A program made the position numbers and the translations under genes. Under the pieces are notes generated by a model. That model did no database searches. It was not told where the DNA came from and saw nothing but the letters and a program-made list of their open reading frames with translations. Of a stretch of DNA of 64,000 bases, positions 19,412-32,983 are shown one piece after another. The stretch is from Trileptium ribeirensis (taxonomy: Eukaryota > Nematoda > Enoplea > Enoplida > Thoracostomopsidae). The stretch covers positions 1-64,000 of the forward strand of contig JASANE010017708.1 in the NCBI GenBank assembly GCA_030248225.1. Direction: 5' to 3'. Every line of letters begins with the position of its first letter. Within the stretch, counting starts at the first letter, position 1.

Positions 19412-20575
19412 AGGGAATAACCGGAACCGAAATTTACCGGAACCGGAACCAGCAACCGGAACCGTCCATTTGAACCGGATCCGGAACCTGATCTTCGAAA
19501 CCTATATATAGTAAAACAGATGAAGGAAGAAATGCAAATACAGCGGATTAAAAGTGTGTTAAAAATAACTTTTACATTAAAGTTAATGTATTGTGATGGT
19601 ATTATTGCCTCTCTGGAATTTTAAAGAAACTGAGGAAGCTCAATAATGTTTATTTATCGATCAATATGTCAGTTTTTGGACCCCCATAACAAAAAATGCC
19701 TTCCACTATACACCCTTGCGTATATTGTGTCAAAATGAATGTGCTTAAAACGTATGGAGCGTAGAATAAACACTTTCGCTCTGTAGAAGAAACACTAGCG
19801 CTGTATAAAAAACACTTTCACTAATGTTTCCAGTCGCCTCCCTTTACTACACATACGTTTGTTACATGTTATTCTGTAGGAAACTTGACACTATTGGTTT
19901 ATATGGTTCTAAAATAAAATAATAGAAGATATATACTATAATTTTCTGATCAGTAGTCAGAGACACTGATTTGGCTATAACTTTCCAACCACTATGCTAA
20001 AAATGAGATCAACTGTTATACTGCTCGCACAGTTTCAATGAATACAGTTCATTGCCAAGGACGCAGTTTCTGGCTACGTTACAGATAACGCTAGTTTGCT
20101 TCAATGTAGACTGATTTACAAAGTTTATAAGCGCACTGGCTTGTGCTTGACGCAATTTATGTTAGCCAAGCTTAAGTACTTCTACATAATCCATACTCTG
20201 TTACCGAGCTGGACCGGTTTAAATCTAACATACCCCGCAGACTTCTGAATGTGTTAAATATCTGCTACAAGCATCGACCTGGTTATGTTTTATTAAGAAA
20301 CTCCTGTAGGTTAACATAAAAATTCCTGCTGAAATTATGTGTCCTACTTAAGTTTCACACTGTAAATTGGGAAGTCAATCTTTTCTTTTGCTTGGTTATA
20401 TTGGAACTTGGCCATTGCGTACATATTACATAATGTTTGGACCACAGATGAAGCAAAAATGTGGAAAATTTCTTAAAAAAATTTAAAACCGGAATTCCGG
20501 TTCCGGTATGGTTTTTGCCCTTTGCCGGAACCGGAACACGATTTCTGCCGGAATCGGAATTCTTGTTACTCCCTG
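19412..20575. mobile_element. Non-autonomous hAT-type DNA transposon, copy 2
   Basis: Termini are CAGGGAATAAC (19412-19422) and GTTACTCCCTG (20565-20575), one mismatch apart as inverted repeats. An exact 8-bp target duplication, GACTCTAC, lies at 19404-19411 and 20576-20583; this 8-mer belongs to the tandem repeat unit into which it inserted. CCGGAACCGG-rich subterminal regions are present at both ends. No transposase. Longer than copy 1 (1164 versus 890 bp). Confidence 0.93.
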
Positions 20576-20889
20576 GACTCTACATAATCAAATCACTATA
20601 TTCAGCAGACCGAGACACCTCTTTATAAACTATATATTTGATGCCATGTACCAAACTACCGAAGACTCCTATTATCTCAAAATCGGGCTCATTGACCCTT
20701 AACCCAATTGAAAAATATGAAAAATCGTAAGATAATCGTGCAGGTCTCTAGATAACCAATCATACTATTCAGGCTACCGAAACACCTACATAAACTATTC
20801 TTGCTGACCTGCACGCAATGAGTATACAAAAACGACCTTTGACGGAAGCCTGTTCCATGTGTCAACAGTACGATATGCAAAACAGAACC

Positions 20890-22870
20890 GAGCACAGTTA
20901 AGGCGCGGGGTAAAGGCGAGCATGGAGCTTCAGTAGATGCCCACGCAGACGAACGTCGTTACTGACGATGAAGAAACGAGACAGAGGCAAATCTACCAGT
21001 CCGTGGGCCATTCTGTACAGCATTATTACGTCCGCTCGAAGCCTTCGCGTTTCCAATGTCTGTGACTGGAACCGTTGTAGCCGGAGCGGATGTGAGAGAT
21101 AAGCTATTTCGGGTACTATCTTTGTCGCGCGACGCTGAACATCTTCTAATAGTTTTATATCACACCGCTAATGAGGGCACCAAGTAGTTGAAGCATATTC
21201 AAGTCGAGGTCTTATCAGCGGCTTATAAATGGGCAGAAACACATCGCGAGTTGGGTAAGAAAAATGACGCCGAAGTACCTGAACTACTCTATTACACTTA
21301 TATACTAACTATTTCGGCACAGTGTATCGACGCCTTAAGATTGTCTGATATCCAGACTCCAAGGTCGCATTCGCTAATACCATTTGGAATATACATGTTA
21401 GCATATTCTGTACTAAAAATTAGGATTTGAACGGCCAATATGGAGACAAGGGCATTTGCTGCCATTAAATTCTACCAGCGAGTCATGTGACCACAGCCCA
21501 GACTCCATCAGGTCGTTTACCATGTCGACATTAGCGAAGTCGCCATTTACATTATGAATGCGACGACAGAGTTTCGTATCGTCTGTAAAATTTTAAATTT
21601 TTGCAGAAACGTATGTGTCGATATCATTGATATAGTATAGGAACAGTACAGGACCTAACACGGACCCTTGCGGCGCCCCGCTCGCAACTTCCGTCCATTT
21701 ACTACTACTACTACCGATAACTATAACCGACTGACTACGCCCGGTTATAAATCTTATCCATGACAACAAGGGGTCTACTACACCATACATTAGTAATTTG
21801 CGAATAATCCGTTGATGAGGGACGCGATCAAATGCTTTTTAGATATCAATAAATAACGTGCACCCCGTCGCGACCACCCAATTCATAAAATCTAACAAAT
21901 GGAGCTCGGTAGAGCGTTTCTGGAAGAATACAAATTGTGATTTATAAAGGATATTATTACGCTCATCATTTTATAAAAGCTCAGACGCCACACTTTTCAC
22001 CATAATCTTGCTGACTGATGATGAGGTCAAGCTAATTGGCCGATAATTGTCTACAACGAATCTGGAGCCCTTGCCTTTATAGACGGCAGTAACGTGGGCT
22101 TTCAGCCATGCAGGAGACGTATTTCCTGACGACGAAAACAGTAAAGCAAGCTTGGGCGACAAAATGGCAACGCATTACATTAGGAACAAATTTGTGATTT
22201 GATCAGGGCCAGGCGCGGCGTGTTTTTTATAGGATAGAATTGTGCTTGCGACTATCTCAGGTGTAAAGGTGACCGACGATATTTCACCATCAGTGCGGCG
22301 CAAAGGCGGGTCAAGCGGTGAGTTTGGTTCCCTCTGGTAGACAGACGTGAAGTAGGTACTGAATATGCTTGTTATCTCGGCATCGTTCGTGGAGTAAGTA
22401 TTATCTGGCAGCCTCATGGTCCAACCGCTGGGTTCTGCCCGTTAGGCTGGCGGTCCCGCGAGTACGCAGAGTACGATTTAGGGTCGTCTTTAATATTTAA
22501 AGCCAGTTTCTATTCGAAAATCCGTCTAGCGCGCGATGATTCCTGGTGAACAAAATTGCTTGTGGCTCGATACAATTGCACTTTAACGTAGGTCGGTTGT
22601 CGTTGGTATCGTCGACAGACGGTTGACTGGGAAGTAATAGCGCGTAGTGCGATAGCATTAGCCAATGGTGGTCCTGAGTGTTGGCGTCAAGGAGTGACCA
22701 GTTGAATATATCGTTGCATAGCTGTACCTACGGCATCATCTCCCAAGCCTGGGTAACTTGAGGTGGTAAGTTATTGAGAATGGATATTTCTAGGTGATTT
22801 ATAACAGCTTGCCAGTTTGCATTTTTATGTCAAAGCGATGCTTAGGTTGTCGTGTTAAGTTCCTAAGCTT
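20890..22870 (-). pseudogene. CR1/Jockey-like LINE relic
   Basis: On the minus strand, in order, are the pre-RT linker, reverse transcriptase blocks and C-terminus of a non-LTR retrotransposon. Recognisable pieces are AAPGPDQITN, VDNYRPISLTS, GAPQGSVLGPVLF and a C-terminal LEDVQRRATKI segment near 21120. The frame is broken many times, and the catalytic YxDD box was not found intact. It is inserted in the tandem repeat array, so it is younger than the array. No endonuclease domain is visible, consistent with 5' truncation. Confidence 0.85.
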
Positions 22871-25800
22871 ACAAAATACATTAAAGGAAATCGCAAATTG
22901 GTCGTTGCAACCGATACCGGAGCCGACAGTGATATTATCAATCAGATGGTGAAGACCAGGAAGACGGACTATATTCTAGAAATCAAATTCCGTGATCCTA
23001 AACCCACTGAAAGCCCATGCAATATGCACAGTGGACTTTAGATAACCAAATCATTGTGTTCCGCGTGATGCCATCTACCAAACTACTGAAGACATACTAT
23101 TTTCAGAAAATCGGGTTCATTGATCCTGAACCCAATTAAAAAGTCTGAACAGGCATAAGATACTAGTTCGGGACTCTACATAACCAAACCATCGTATTCA
23201 GACTGCCGGAAAAACCTATATAGACAATACGCAACCCGTAACCACATAACTGAGCAACTATATTTTAAAAATCGGGTTCATTGATCCTAAACCCAATGAA
23301 AAGGCTTGAAATATGTAACCTGGACTCATCAAGACCAAATTATTGTATTTCGCCTTCAGGAATAACTATATAAGCCCGCAATACATAAGACAATTAAAAA
23401 CGCACATTTTGCGAATCGGTTTCTTCGACCGTAAACACCTTGAAACCCCATTAAAAGGTATAATATTGTCAAGTTGGACGCTAAATAGCAAAACCATCGT
23501 ATCCTGTATGCTTGAAAACCTAGCAGAAACTCATTGTAAGGTAAAAACAAGCAATAACACAGAGAAACCTGAAAAATCGCTATTTCCGGCAAAGTGTCGA
23601 TGAAACATAGTCGGGCCCAGAGCGGCCCAGGGAGTGGTCGCACTAAAAAATTGTAGATCTCGATGAGTCTGCATGGTGGTACCCATTTTTCGATGAGAAG
23701 TCTGTATCGCGATATATGGGCCGCCACAGCCTGGTACCCGTATGGCCATATTTGGCAAAGAACACTTAAACTCGTGTCTTTTTGCCATTTTGACCTTGAA
23801 GATGTGGTAGGAGCTTTCAACTAATGCACATCGTCGTTAGTTTTGCTATCGAACAAAAAATTGTCGAAAATATCGAAATCCGTAAATCTAAAAACGACTT
23901 ATGAATGACAGCGACAGACAAAAATAAATTTTCATGATTTTCCACCTAGCGGCCTCAGTGGAAACTCTGTTTGCTTCGCTGTCTCCGTTTCAGCAAAAAT
24001 ATTTGAAATCAATAAATCACATATTTTAAGAACAATATATAAGTTGAAGAGTGATTTCTACGTTTTTAGAAATAAACACTTGACGTATTTGATGCACACC
24101 CAGCATATACAATTGCTTTAATCGTATTCGGCAACATCGAAAACCTATAGACGCATTCAAATGATCTACATACGCCTATATTGAAAAAGCGGCAAATTTA
24201 ACTAGTTTTGGTGCCAAAATTTACCCAATTTTGCTCAGGTACTGTCACAAAGTTTAATGACCTACCCAATTGGAGTTAAAACAATGAAATCAAAGTGTTT
24301 GATAGCGTAAATAGACTTCTACACCTACAATCAAAAACTTACTTTATAAATAAATTTTGCAAATTTCACTACAAACCACATTTTGGCTCATAGCTCGAAA
24401 ACGGCTGCTCCGATAAAAATACATGAGAAGAATGTCGCAGCTATCGATGCGTGGATCCGATGCTTTTGGCAAGACTTATGGTCTAAAATATTGAGTGACC
24501 CCAAATGGCCAAAAACAAAAAGTCTTTAATTAGTGTGCGTTTTGTGAAAATTTAGCTAGTGCACAACTACATTTCATTACGTGTCGAATAAGAATTTGCC
24601 AAAATCCATCAATCTTGTGAAGAGTTGTCAATCAAAGGCAAATTGAGGAAATGCTTTTGCTCGGTTTCAAAAGCAATGACAAAGGCAGTTGGGCCTACAT
24701 AACTCGCTCGTTTCACTCGCTCCGTTTCAAAAACTATGATCGTGAGTTGTCACCAACCATACTAAATTATATATATGATTGAAAGCCTACATACATCAGC
24801 CAAATTGAACCAATTTGTACAGCAATAAGGCTAAACAAAACTGCATATATTGTTGTTCTATACGGCTCTTTCTGTATATAAGATTTGAGTCAAAAGTAAT
24901 TTTACCGTGCCCATGATACCCAACATACACGAAAGCAAAAAATATCCCCACAATCGCTCAAGCTATATGGGTACGTATCTCTTTTTGTACAGCAAATCAT
25001 GCTCTAAATAACTGCACATGGTGTGCAGCTATTTTCATTATTTACGCTGCAAGGTTGGGTCAAAACGGGGTTTTTAATGGGCCTAGGGGACCCGAAATAT
25101 ACGAAAACGGCAATATCTCAGCAAGCGATCGAATAATATAAGCGCTATTAGTCTCATTTTCTACAGAAATTTATCTTCATGATCGTTCACATACTGAGTT
25201 CCTAAACGACCAGTAAACGAATATATCTCCTCAACTATTCAAGCAACGTGGTTTATATTCAGCTCATTTTGTAAGTTTATGTTCAGTAGAGCTGTGTACG
25301 TCTCACAATGACATAAACAACACTCAGAATTAGCAATATTAGCTGTAATATAAACTACTAGTATATATATAATTTTTACTAGTTAAAACATACGTGGGCA
25401 TGCACTACCCTTATCTACCGATTCGCAGATATCGCGCTCCAGTACTTAAGCGTTGACCAGAAACAGTGTGATAACCTTCATGAATTTTGAAGTATTGAGG
25501 TTGAAATATTAGGCCAACCACGACACTTCTAAATTTTAGTTTTTGCATGGTCGCCTTCTCGCAATATTGTCATCAAAATTATCCATTTTTTCTATCGTCA
25601 ACTTCGTACGAACAATTTGGCAAGTGGAAATAGTAACAAGTTGGAACTTTCTACCTGATAATGTTATCACCCCACCAACCTTATACATTTCTTAGCCTCG
25701 TAACAACGAAATCAATTTGAGCATATTCTGCAAGGGTTCGGCGTCGATACCAGGCGAATCGGTGTAGCCAAATCCTGCCTATAAACGTTGTAAATGATTT

Positions 25801-28800
25801 GAAGTTAGAACTGCACACCACGTCGAATACTTCTACTTTTGTTTATATATAAAAAATTATTTTGTGTACCAGACTAAGGAAAGGCGCGAAAAAGACTAGG
25901 CTGAAAGGTGCAGCTAGATGTGGCTTGAGTACATAAACTCCTGTTTTTGGATCCACAAACAGGCGTTGTTCAGGCTGCGCTACCCCTGCCAGATTCGACA
26001 GTCGAAACGTTACGTTGTTTTATTTTATTTGGTTGAGACGAGGGTTGTTATTATTTTGTGACATTATTTCTCATTTCTGACGCTACTTATGGGGACCGGG
26101 ATTCGTCGCTGAAGGTTATGGGCTTGTGTGCGTGGCCAGTAGTACGGCATTGGAGATTTTTTACATAATATGGCACGCGTTTATTTTTGGAATGCCAACA
26201 CTCCGCCAATGACCCTATCTCTATTACACTCGATTTACTTCATACAAAGTCCGAAGGAAACATGCAAGTAGATGATTTAAAGATAAAAATAAGTTCATCA
26301 GTTTCCGGGTTACGCTACAGGAGTGAAGAGGCTCTTGCCCTTCGTGTCCGACCGCTGACTCCAACTCGCCACTTGTACCCCCAGAACCTCACCTTAAATT
26401 ATTGATTTTGACCCCGAGAAATTTTTATCTACGATCAACGTAAAGTTGTACATCAGCGAATTCTTGCATTTTCTCCATATCAGTCGTAGAATGCAGTGAT
26501 ACTGATGCAGACATGTATATAAAACCACACATATATATGTATTAAATCGACATGACGCTGCTGCATTACGAACTTCCACAAGCGTAATGCCCATACGACC
26601 CCGGCTATCGTGACTTCAAGGGCGGACCTATTGGGTTGAGACTCTTAAATTTTCGTTTTATTCGGGGCAGGCCCAAGAAATTACGGAGCTTAGCAAGCCG
26701 CAGGAGCGCTTCACAGGTTGCGCACGTAGCCTAAGAGGTATATACTACCTTTGAGGTCCCCAGGGAGGTCGTCTCCGTCACCTGCTCACAGGCAAAAGAG
26801 ACCATACCGCTATTCCCTATCCACGTTTAATCCGGGAAGTGTAAAATTTTGGGTATTTAGGTTGGATTGAAATTGGTTCCCACTTTCTCGAACGGTTAAT
26901 TTATTTAGCCAGTGGCCCCCACTAAGGTCCGACAAATCCCTAAACGTTTAGCGTCGGATTCGCGCGTGTAATTTCCTATTCTGGGTTCTCAGCGTCCATT
27001 TTAATTTTGCGGTAGCTTTTCCTTATGAGTCGCACGAGTCGTACTTACACAGTAATGTAATTGACACAATTATGGAATCGGCGAGTCACGCGAAGGTTTG
27101 CTTCTTCAATGCGCGTGTCAAACCTGAACGTGGGTCGTCGATTGGGGTGACTTCAAACCCCTTTGAATAAATATCTATCGCTACTCGGGTCAGTAAAACA
27201 CTTGAACACATTGGGTTTGATTGAGCATTTATTGATGAGTCAAAATTTGGATACGGACAAAAACATATTGTACGGGCGAATACAACAGGTACAATGTCAC
27301 TGATATGGTACGCTTTCAGGAGAATGAGCAGAGCGTCAAACGGGGTAAGTTACGGAGTCATCGCCTTTTTCACGGAACACTCACAGCTGAATCAAATTAC
27401 GGCACGTACTGCTAAGCCTTTTCTAATGGCAGCTGTGTTTACCTTATTTATTAAAAATGGGCCAGGTTAAAAGCAAATACCGGTAAGTAATACGGAGCGT
27501 AAGTCGGCTAGTTATCGAAAGTGGCGCCATTCAACTAACTGCTCGCTAGGCACTACAATTGCTACTGGAGGGTACTCCGACAAAATAGCAGGTTCAGGTA
27601 AGCAAAAGGCGGTAATAGAGCGGGTGCGAATGAGGCATACTGGACGAAACATACGAAGAGGAATTGCGGGACTCAATCTTGCTCACCCTAATCACGGCTA
27701 TGGTACATGATAAATGATTATTCGTAAATGCGTTAAAGTAGCGATTGGAGTAATATACGGCAAAATATTATAACCAACGAACAATGATACATATCGATAT
27801 AACGGTACGTTTGGGAAGTAAATATCGGTACAACTCTGAAGGTTTTTCTGATGCGACAGTGGTACCATATCAATTTTTTCCTACTCGCATACATACATAC
27901 GTACGGTGACCATAAAATTTTCAGCAGGTTCTATGGACATAACTAATTAAATTTGGTTCTAATTTCCTACAAAGTCATTTCTCAAAACGAAAGAGTTTAG
28001 CTTTAGATCGAGGCTCATCTTTAACCTAATCAACTACCAAACACGGTCTTTTAGTGTCCACAAACATGAGCTAGAGTAATGCTGAAAAACGGTCGGGTGG
28101 AATTTTCGGCTACACAACTCACGGGTTCCGGTAGACTGAGGTTGATACCGACTTTCTAACTTTTCAACTTTTCCTAATCCATAATTATTTCGCAAATTTA
28201 CTACGTGTGGTCTACGTATTATTTGAGAAATATTCGGTCTGGCTTAACTCATAAGCTTTATCTAGCTTACTGCGGGGTTCCAGACGGACTCCGATTAATT
28301 TTACAAAAGAGTGGAATAACTCGGTGTTCGACGGTAATATTATCAAAAAGTGCTAAGCTCTGCAACGGGGTGCAGATCCAAGGGCACATAAGTGTATTGT
28401 GTACTAATTGCAGCGGTCGATTCCGGACCAAAAGATCATGCTAGGTTAACGGTTTAAAGTTCACGGTTTGCTTGCGAGGTTCAATAAACGTTGGACAATC
28501 TTGTATGGTTCGTCCTATGACAGAATTCCTAGTTGAGAATTAACAACCCGTTCAATGATACGCGGGGACGTATAAGTAGGCCACAACCGAAGTAATGAGC
28601 TACTATGGAGCGTTCCCAATCTCCACTAGTTCAAAAAGGCTAACAAACTTGTCTTACTTAATTGATTTTCTACGCTAATTTACTAGCTTAATTCGGTTCC
28701 TAATTGTGGAAATTGTTCTACAAAGACGGATTCGCTTACTACAACTGATACGTACAGGCACTAACGTGGGGCAAAGGACGAGCTTGGACGCGTCCCTAGT

Positions 28801-30130
28801 TTACAACACAACCACTAACTACTATGGATTCAAATAATTTCTGCCAACTTGGTGGCTGCACATTGTCATTGGACAATCTTCCTGCCAACTTCAGGGGCCA
28901 AGGGCAGGGGTTAAAATTGTGTTCAGGTACCTACAAATTTGACCTAAATTGCAACTATACGTGGCGATGCCTCATAGGTCACCGGCACTATCCTGAAAGT
29001 ACTGAAATTTAAGTTACTTTGACTTGAAAACGGCTCTCGAAAAGAGCTCTATTTGATCCTAAAATTTCGATTGAGTTAGCAGATTCTCCTCGATAAAACG
29101 AGTCAGTAAGCGGAGGCCCCGATTGTCGGGAGAACCGTAACAATTTTATGAACTGAAATTGATTCCGTTTATATCCTCAGATTGTCCGGGTCTCTAGTTT
29201 TCGATCGGGGTTTTGAGGCTAATTCTGTAGGGGCTGGGGAGAACATATAATTCTCGATTTCTCGCTAATTCGCCAACCTTTCTCTGTGATATTTTGCACA
29301 TGGGCTGGGCTCGACCTCATTTATCATTTTACTAGGACCGGGTCGACGGTCCTCACAAAAATTGTCCGTAGGGCCGAGACCCCATAGACCCGGATATAGC
29401 GTCTAGCGACATCGTCAGTTTTGCTATATATACCAAAAGTTTACCACTACAATCAAATTTACCAACTCTGGTAAATTTGATATTTTCATTGCAGCGGCCG
29501 TATATCGGAGATTCAAGTATCCGATAAAAATTAGCAAAATTATTGAAATAAATTTTAAGTTATTTACCGTTGAAGTTTTGGGTAGAGGCGGACCCTTATC
29601 GGGCCGTCGGGTTTGTGATTCCGACTTGATAATGCTGGGTTTTAGAACGGTGTCCGGTAGCGGACATTCCTCCGAAGAAACGGCCAAAGTTTCAGCAAAA
29701 TTCCTGGAGAAAATTCTAAGATATTTCAATTTTCTTATTTTGGTGTGGGCAAGCCCCTTCAGGGTCGTCGGGTTTATGCTTCCGACGTGATATTCAAAGG
29801 TTTTAGATATTACATCAGTAGCTCGGATCCTAGTCGAGATCCGAGTAAAATTATAACCAAGTCGTTAGGATACTTCTCAAGATATGCCAAATTTTCAACC
29901 TAAGTGAGCTGTCTCGCTTTGTGTCAGCATGTCTAATCATGGTCCCATACAAATTTTTAGCTAGTGGACGATGGCTGCAGCACTACTACCATGTCAATAA
30001 AATTTTAACTAAGTGGCTAAGGTGATTTTGTACTGCTAAGTCCAAATTTGTCCTGGAACGCTACTAACAAAGTATCAAAATAAGCGGACGAACTGGACTC
30101 CAAAGAAATCGTAAATCGAGTAAAATCTAG

Positions 30131-30272
30131 AGTAAAACCATACTTACCACTTAATGCGGATAACGTAACCAACGCTTGGCAAAAACGATATGACTTCACC
30201 AAGTATGCTTCGGAGTTCCTACTGTTAGTGTTCACTAAAATAAGTTTCGTTTAACCTCGATCGGCTCAAAAC
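30131..30272 (+). repeat. Direct repeat, first copy
   Basis: Matches 31401-31541 closely, including CGTAACCAACGCTTGGC and CCTACTGTTAGTGTTC. The copies are 1270 bp apart in the same orientation. They could be the ends of a small LTR-like element or a duplicated fragment. Confidence 0.75.
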
Positions 30273-31400
30273 TACTTTGTTCATTCCTAACTCGACCCAG
30301 GGAAACATGTAAAAATAAGTTTACGCGAGAGGCGCGTTTATTTATACCCTAACTCATCGACCGAGGGAGGTTCGGCATGACTTCGACATGCTAATTAGGT
30401 TGTGAGAGTGGCATCCTACCGCCGAGGGACTGTGGGACAAGCTAGGACGGACAGGGCTACCATATAAACCAAAGTACGGACAGGGAGTCCGTGGAAGGTT
30501 AACCTGACAATCAATCACTGCGAGCTACTCGCGTTCATCCCGTCTATTCTGCTAGCTTATTCTACTTAGTAACAGCAACACTTAACCTCCACCCTAATCC
30601 TCCCTGTCCCCACTTACATGTTCGGTTCCAGTCGGGCGACGTCCATCGCGAGTCCATCTAAGCACAAAATCAAAGCGAAAACCCAAATAACAAAAAATCA
30701 ATCAATGAATAAAAACAATGGAAACGGAGAAGCGCTAGAGCCGGTCCGCAAACCAACCGCCCTCTGCGCTGTCGCAGTCATACTGAACTCTGCAGAGCTA
30801 GCACGGCTCTGCTTAAATACCAGAATTTCAAATTTTTGAATTTTGGGACGGTTAAAGTGCTTATTCAGCACTTTTGGGGCGATTTGACCCCATATTGCAA
30901 GCTTTTATGTAAATAGTCTTATCGGTCCGAAATTTAATAAATTTTGGACCATTTTAATATCAAATTTTATATAATTTAATTTGATTTATAGCTTTGTTTA
31001 TACGAATCTTAATATAAATTCCTTAACTTAATATAAAACCTTCAAGAAATTTCCTAATAAATTTGGTAGTTAAACTATAAATTTAATACAAAGTTTTAAA
31101 CAAACTTGACAGAACCCAAGTATAACCGTCGCATCAAGCTACAAACGTGAATATCGGCTTTATACAAAGCATACTTCAGCGGCCAGCAATATTTACTCAG
31201 AAGCCGAGTATTTGATAATTCGGGCGGCGGCGAACTACAGTTATTTATATAAAACTACAAATCTCTTATTAAGTTTATATCAACTTTTGCTGATAAGAGT
31301 CTCGTTCTAGTATAAACTTTATATAAAGTTTATATTAGCTTAATATCGACGCGTATATAAATTCAATCTTAGCTTATTTATTTACTTAACTATAATCTTT

Positions 31401-31541
31401 AGTAAAACCATAGGTAACACTTGATGAGAATAACGTAACCAACGCTTGGCAAAAACGATATGACTTGACTAAGGATGCTTCGGAGCTCCTACTGTTAGTG
31501 TTCGACTAAAATTCGTTTTGTTTAACCTCGGTCGGCTCAAA
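31401..31541 (+). repeat. Direct repeat, second copy
   Basis: Second copy of the repeat at 30131-30272, with several substitutions, followed about 100 bp later by the start of the RTE-like LINE. Confidence 0.75.
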
Positions 31542-31649
31542 ATTTCAGAAGTACGTAAATCAGAAAGCAAACATATTTTCTGTATCAGAACTGGGGTTTT
31601 CACGGTTGGTCTTGTGAAATAGTGGTCATCAGTGCATGTATCACAAGCG

Positions 31650-32983
31650 TAAGGCAGCCCTTCCAACCCCAATCACAACGGCAACAAGCAGTCTGATTTC
31701 CAAATGAAACTGCAAAATCGATTCCTCGCTCTCTCTGAAACGGGCAATCTCGACGATCTTTTTCGTAAATTCACCTCGACCATTGTAGGAGTCAACAGTC
31801 GAAACAGCCCCTCCAGAACGACAGCGAACGCAACGTTGGATCTCAGACGAAACGCTACAGCTACTTGAAGAACGTCGCACTGCAAAGACCCTGCCAGACA
31901 GACGACGTTATAACTACTTGTGTCGTGAGGTGAAGCGCCGTTTGAAACAGGATGAAGACGACTGGTGGGTGAAGACTGCAATTACACTTGTAGAAGCAGC
32001 TGCCAACGGGAACAGCGTTGCTTTGTTTAGTGGAATAAAGAAAGTGCCTGGAGGAAAACAAGCATTTAGTGATTCGATTGCAGACGGAAAATGAGTTTTG
32101 ATCAGAACAAGAGAAGGCAAATTTGCTCAATGGCGTGATCACTTCAAGAATCTGTACAACCGACCTACACCTCTGGACGTAACTTTACACATCGCTGCTG
32201 AAAACGCTGTTTCTGCTGTGGAAATTAGCGATGCTGCATCAACAGCAGAAGTCCGGCTCGCTGTAAAACATCTGAAATTTGAAAAAAACAGCTGGTCCAG
32301 ACAACATAACTGCAGAAACGCTCAAGGCTGGAGGTGAAGCGATGATTTTAGTGCTGCACCGCCTTATAAGCCTGATTTTGGATGAGGAGAGTCTCCCTCA
32401 AATTATGAAAGACTCCACCATCGTGCCTGTTTATAAGAAGAAAGATCGACGGCAGTGTTCCAATTACAGTGGCATCAGTTTAATATCTATCGTTTCGAAA
32501 ATACTACTATCTGTGATCCGCCAACGCATTATGAACCATCGTGAGTCCAGTACAAGAGAACATCAACCTGGCTTCAGACTTGCGCAAATCAGATCTTCTG
32601 TCTGCGACAGATATTCGAACGCAGAATGCGCCACGGGAAAAACTTCATTGCTGTCTTCATTGACTTTGTAGCGGCTTTTGACAGTGTCCATCGTGAGTCG
32701 ATGTGGAAAGCCTTGACTGCTGACGGTATCCCGATCAAGATTGTCAACATCTTGCGGGATTACTATGAAAACGCGCGCTGCAATGTTCGTGTGTACGGAG
32801 AAACCTCGGAACGTTTCAGCATCACAACAGGAGTTCATCAAGGATGTATCCTGTCTCCAAACATATTCAATGTGATTATCGTTTGGATATTGCGCCCTGT
32901 TGATGCACCTCCTTTCCGTATTACATCCTACCTATGCATTGAAGACGACGACGAAGAGGACCTATGCGGCGACATCGCTCTCT
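31650..32983 (+). pseudogene. RTE-like LINE, 5' half (outer element)
   Basis: Plus-strand relic of a non-LTR retrotransposon. It begins in the region between endonuclease and RT (RWISDETLQLLEERR near 31840), followed by AGPDNITAETLK, the RT finger segment (VPVYKKKDRRQCSNY), the motif A region (FIAVFIDFVAAFDSVHR) and the GVHQGCILSP box. A TGA near 32092 and several frameshifts make it non-functional. It stops at 32983 inside the catalytic box, where another LINE is inserted, and resumes at 35122. The 5' endonuclease part is missing. Confidence 0.88.

Larger units (their letters stand above)
19100..23560 (+). repeat. Diverged ~150-bp tandem repeat, interrupted twice
   Basis: Units begin near 19228, 19402, 20741, 23030, 23169, 23318 and 23472. 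They share blocks like GGACTCTACATAACCAAA, then ATCGGGTTCATTGATCC and AACCCAATGAAAA. Adjacent units in the right block are about 140-154 bp apart. The array is interrupted by the hAT element at 19412-20575 and by the LINE relic at about 20890-22870. Units are diverged, so this is an old satellite or minisatellite. Confidence 0.8.
23580..31640. other. Long non-coding stretch, mostly unassigned
   Basis: About 8 kb with only short, unconvincing ORFs. A block near 26095-26170 shares pieces (TGTGCGTGGCCAGTAGT) with LTR-like blocks at 49-51 kb. A 140-bp direct repeat pair lies at 30131-30272 and 31401-31541. Near 29598 and 29756 a short segment containing GTCGGGTTTRTG is duplicated. The rest has no recognised content. 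Confidence 0.5.
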
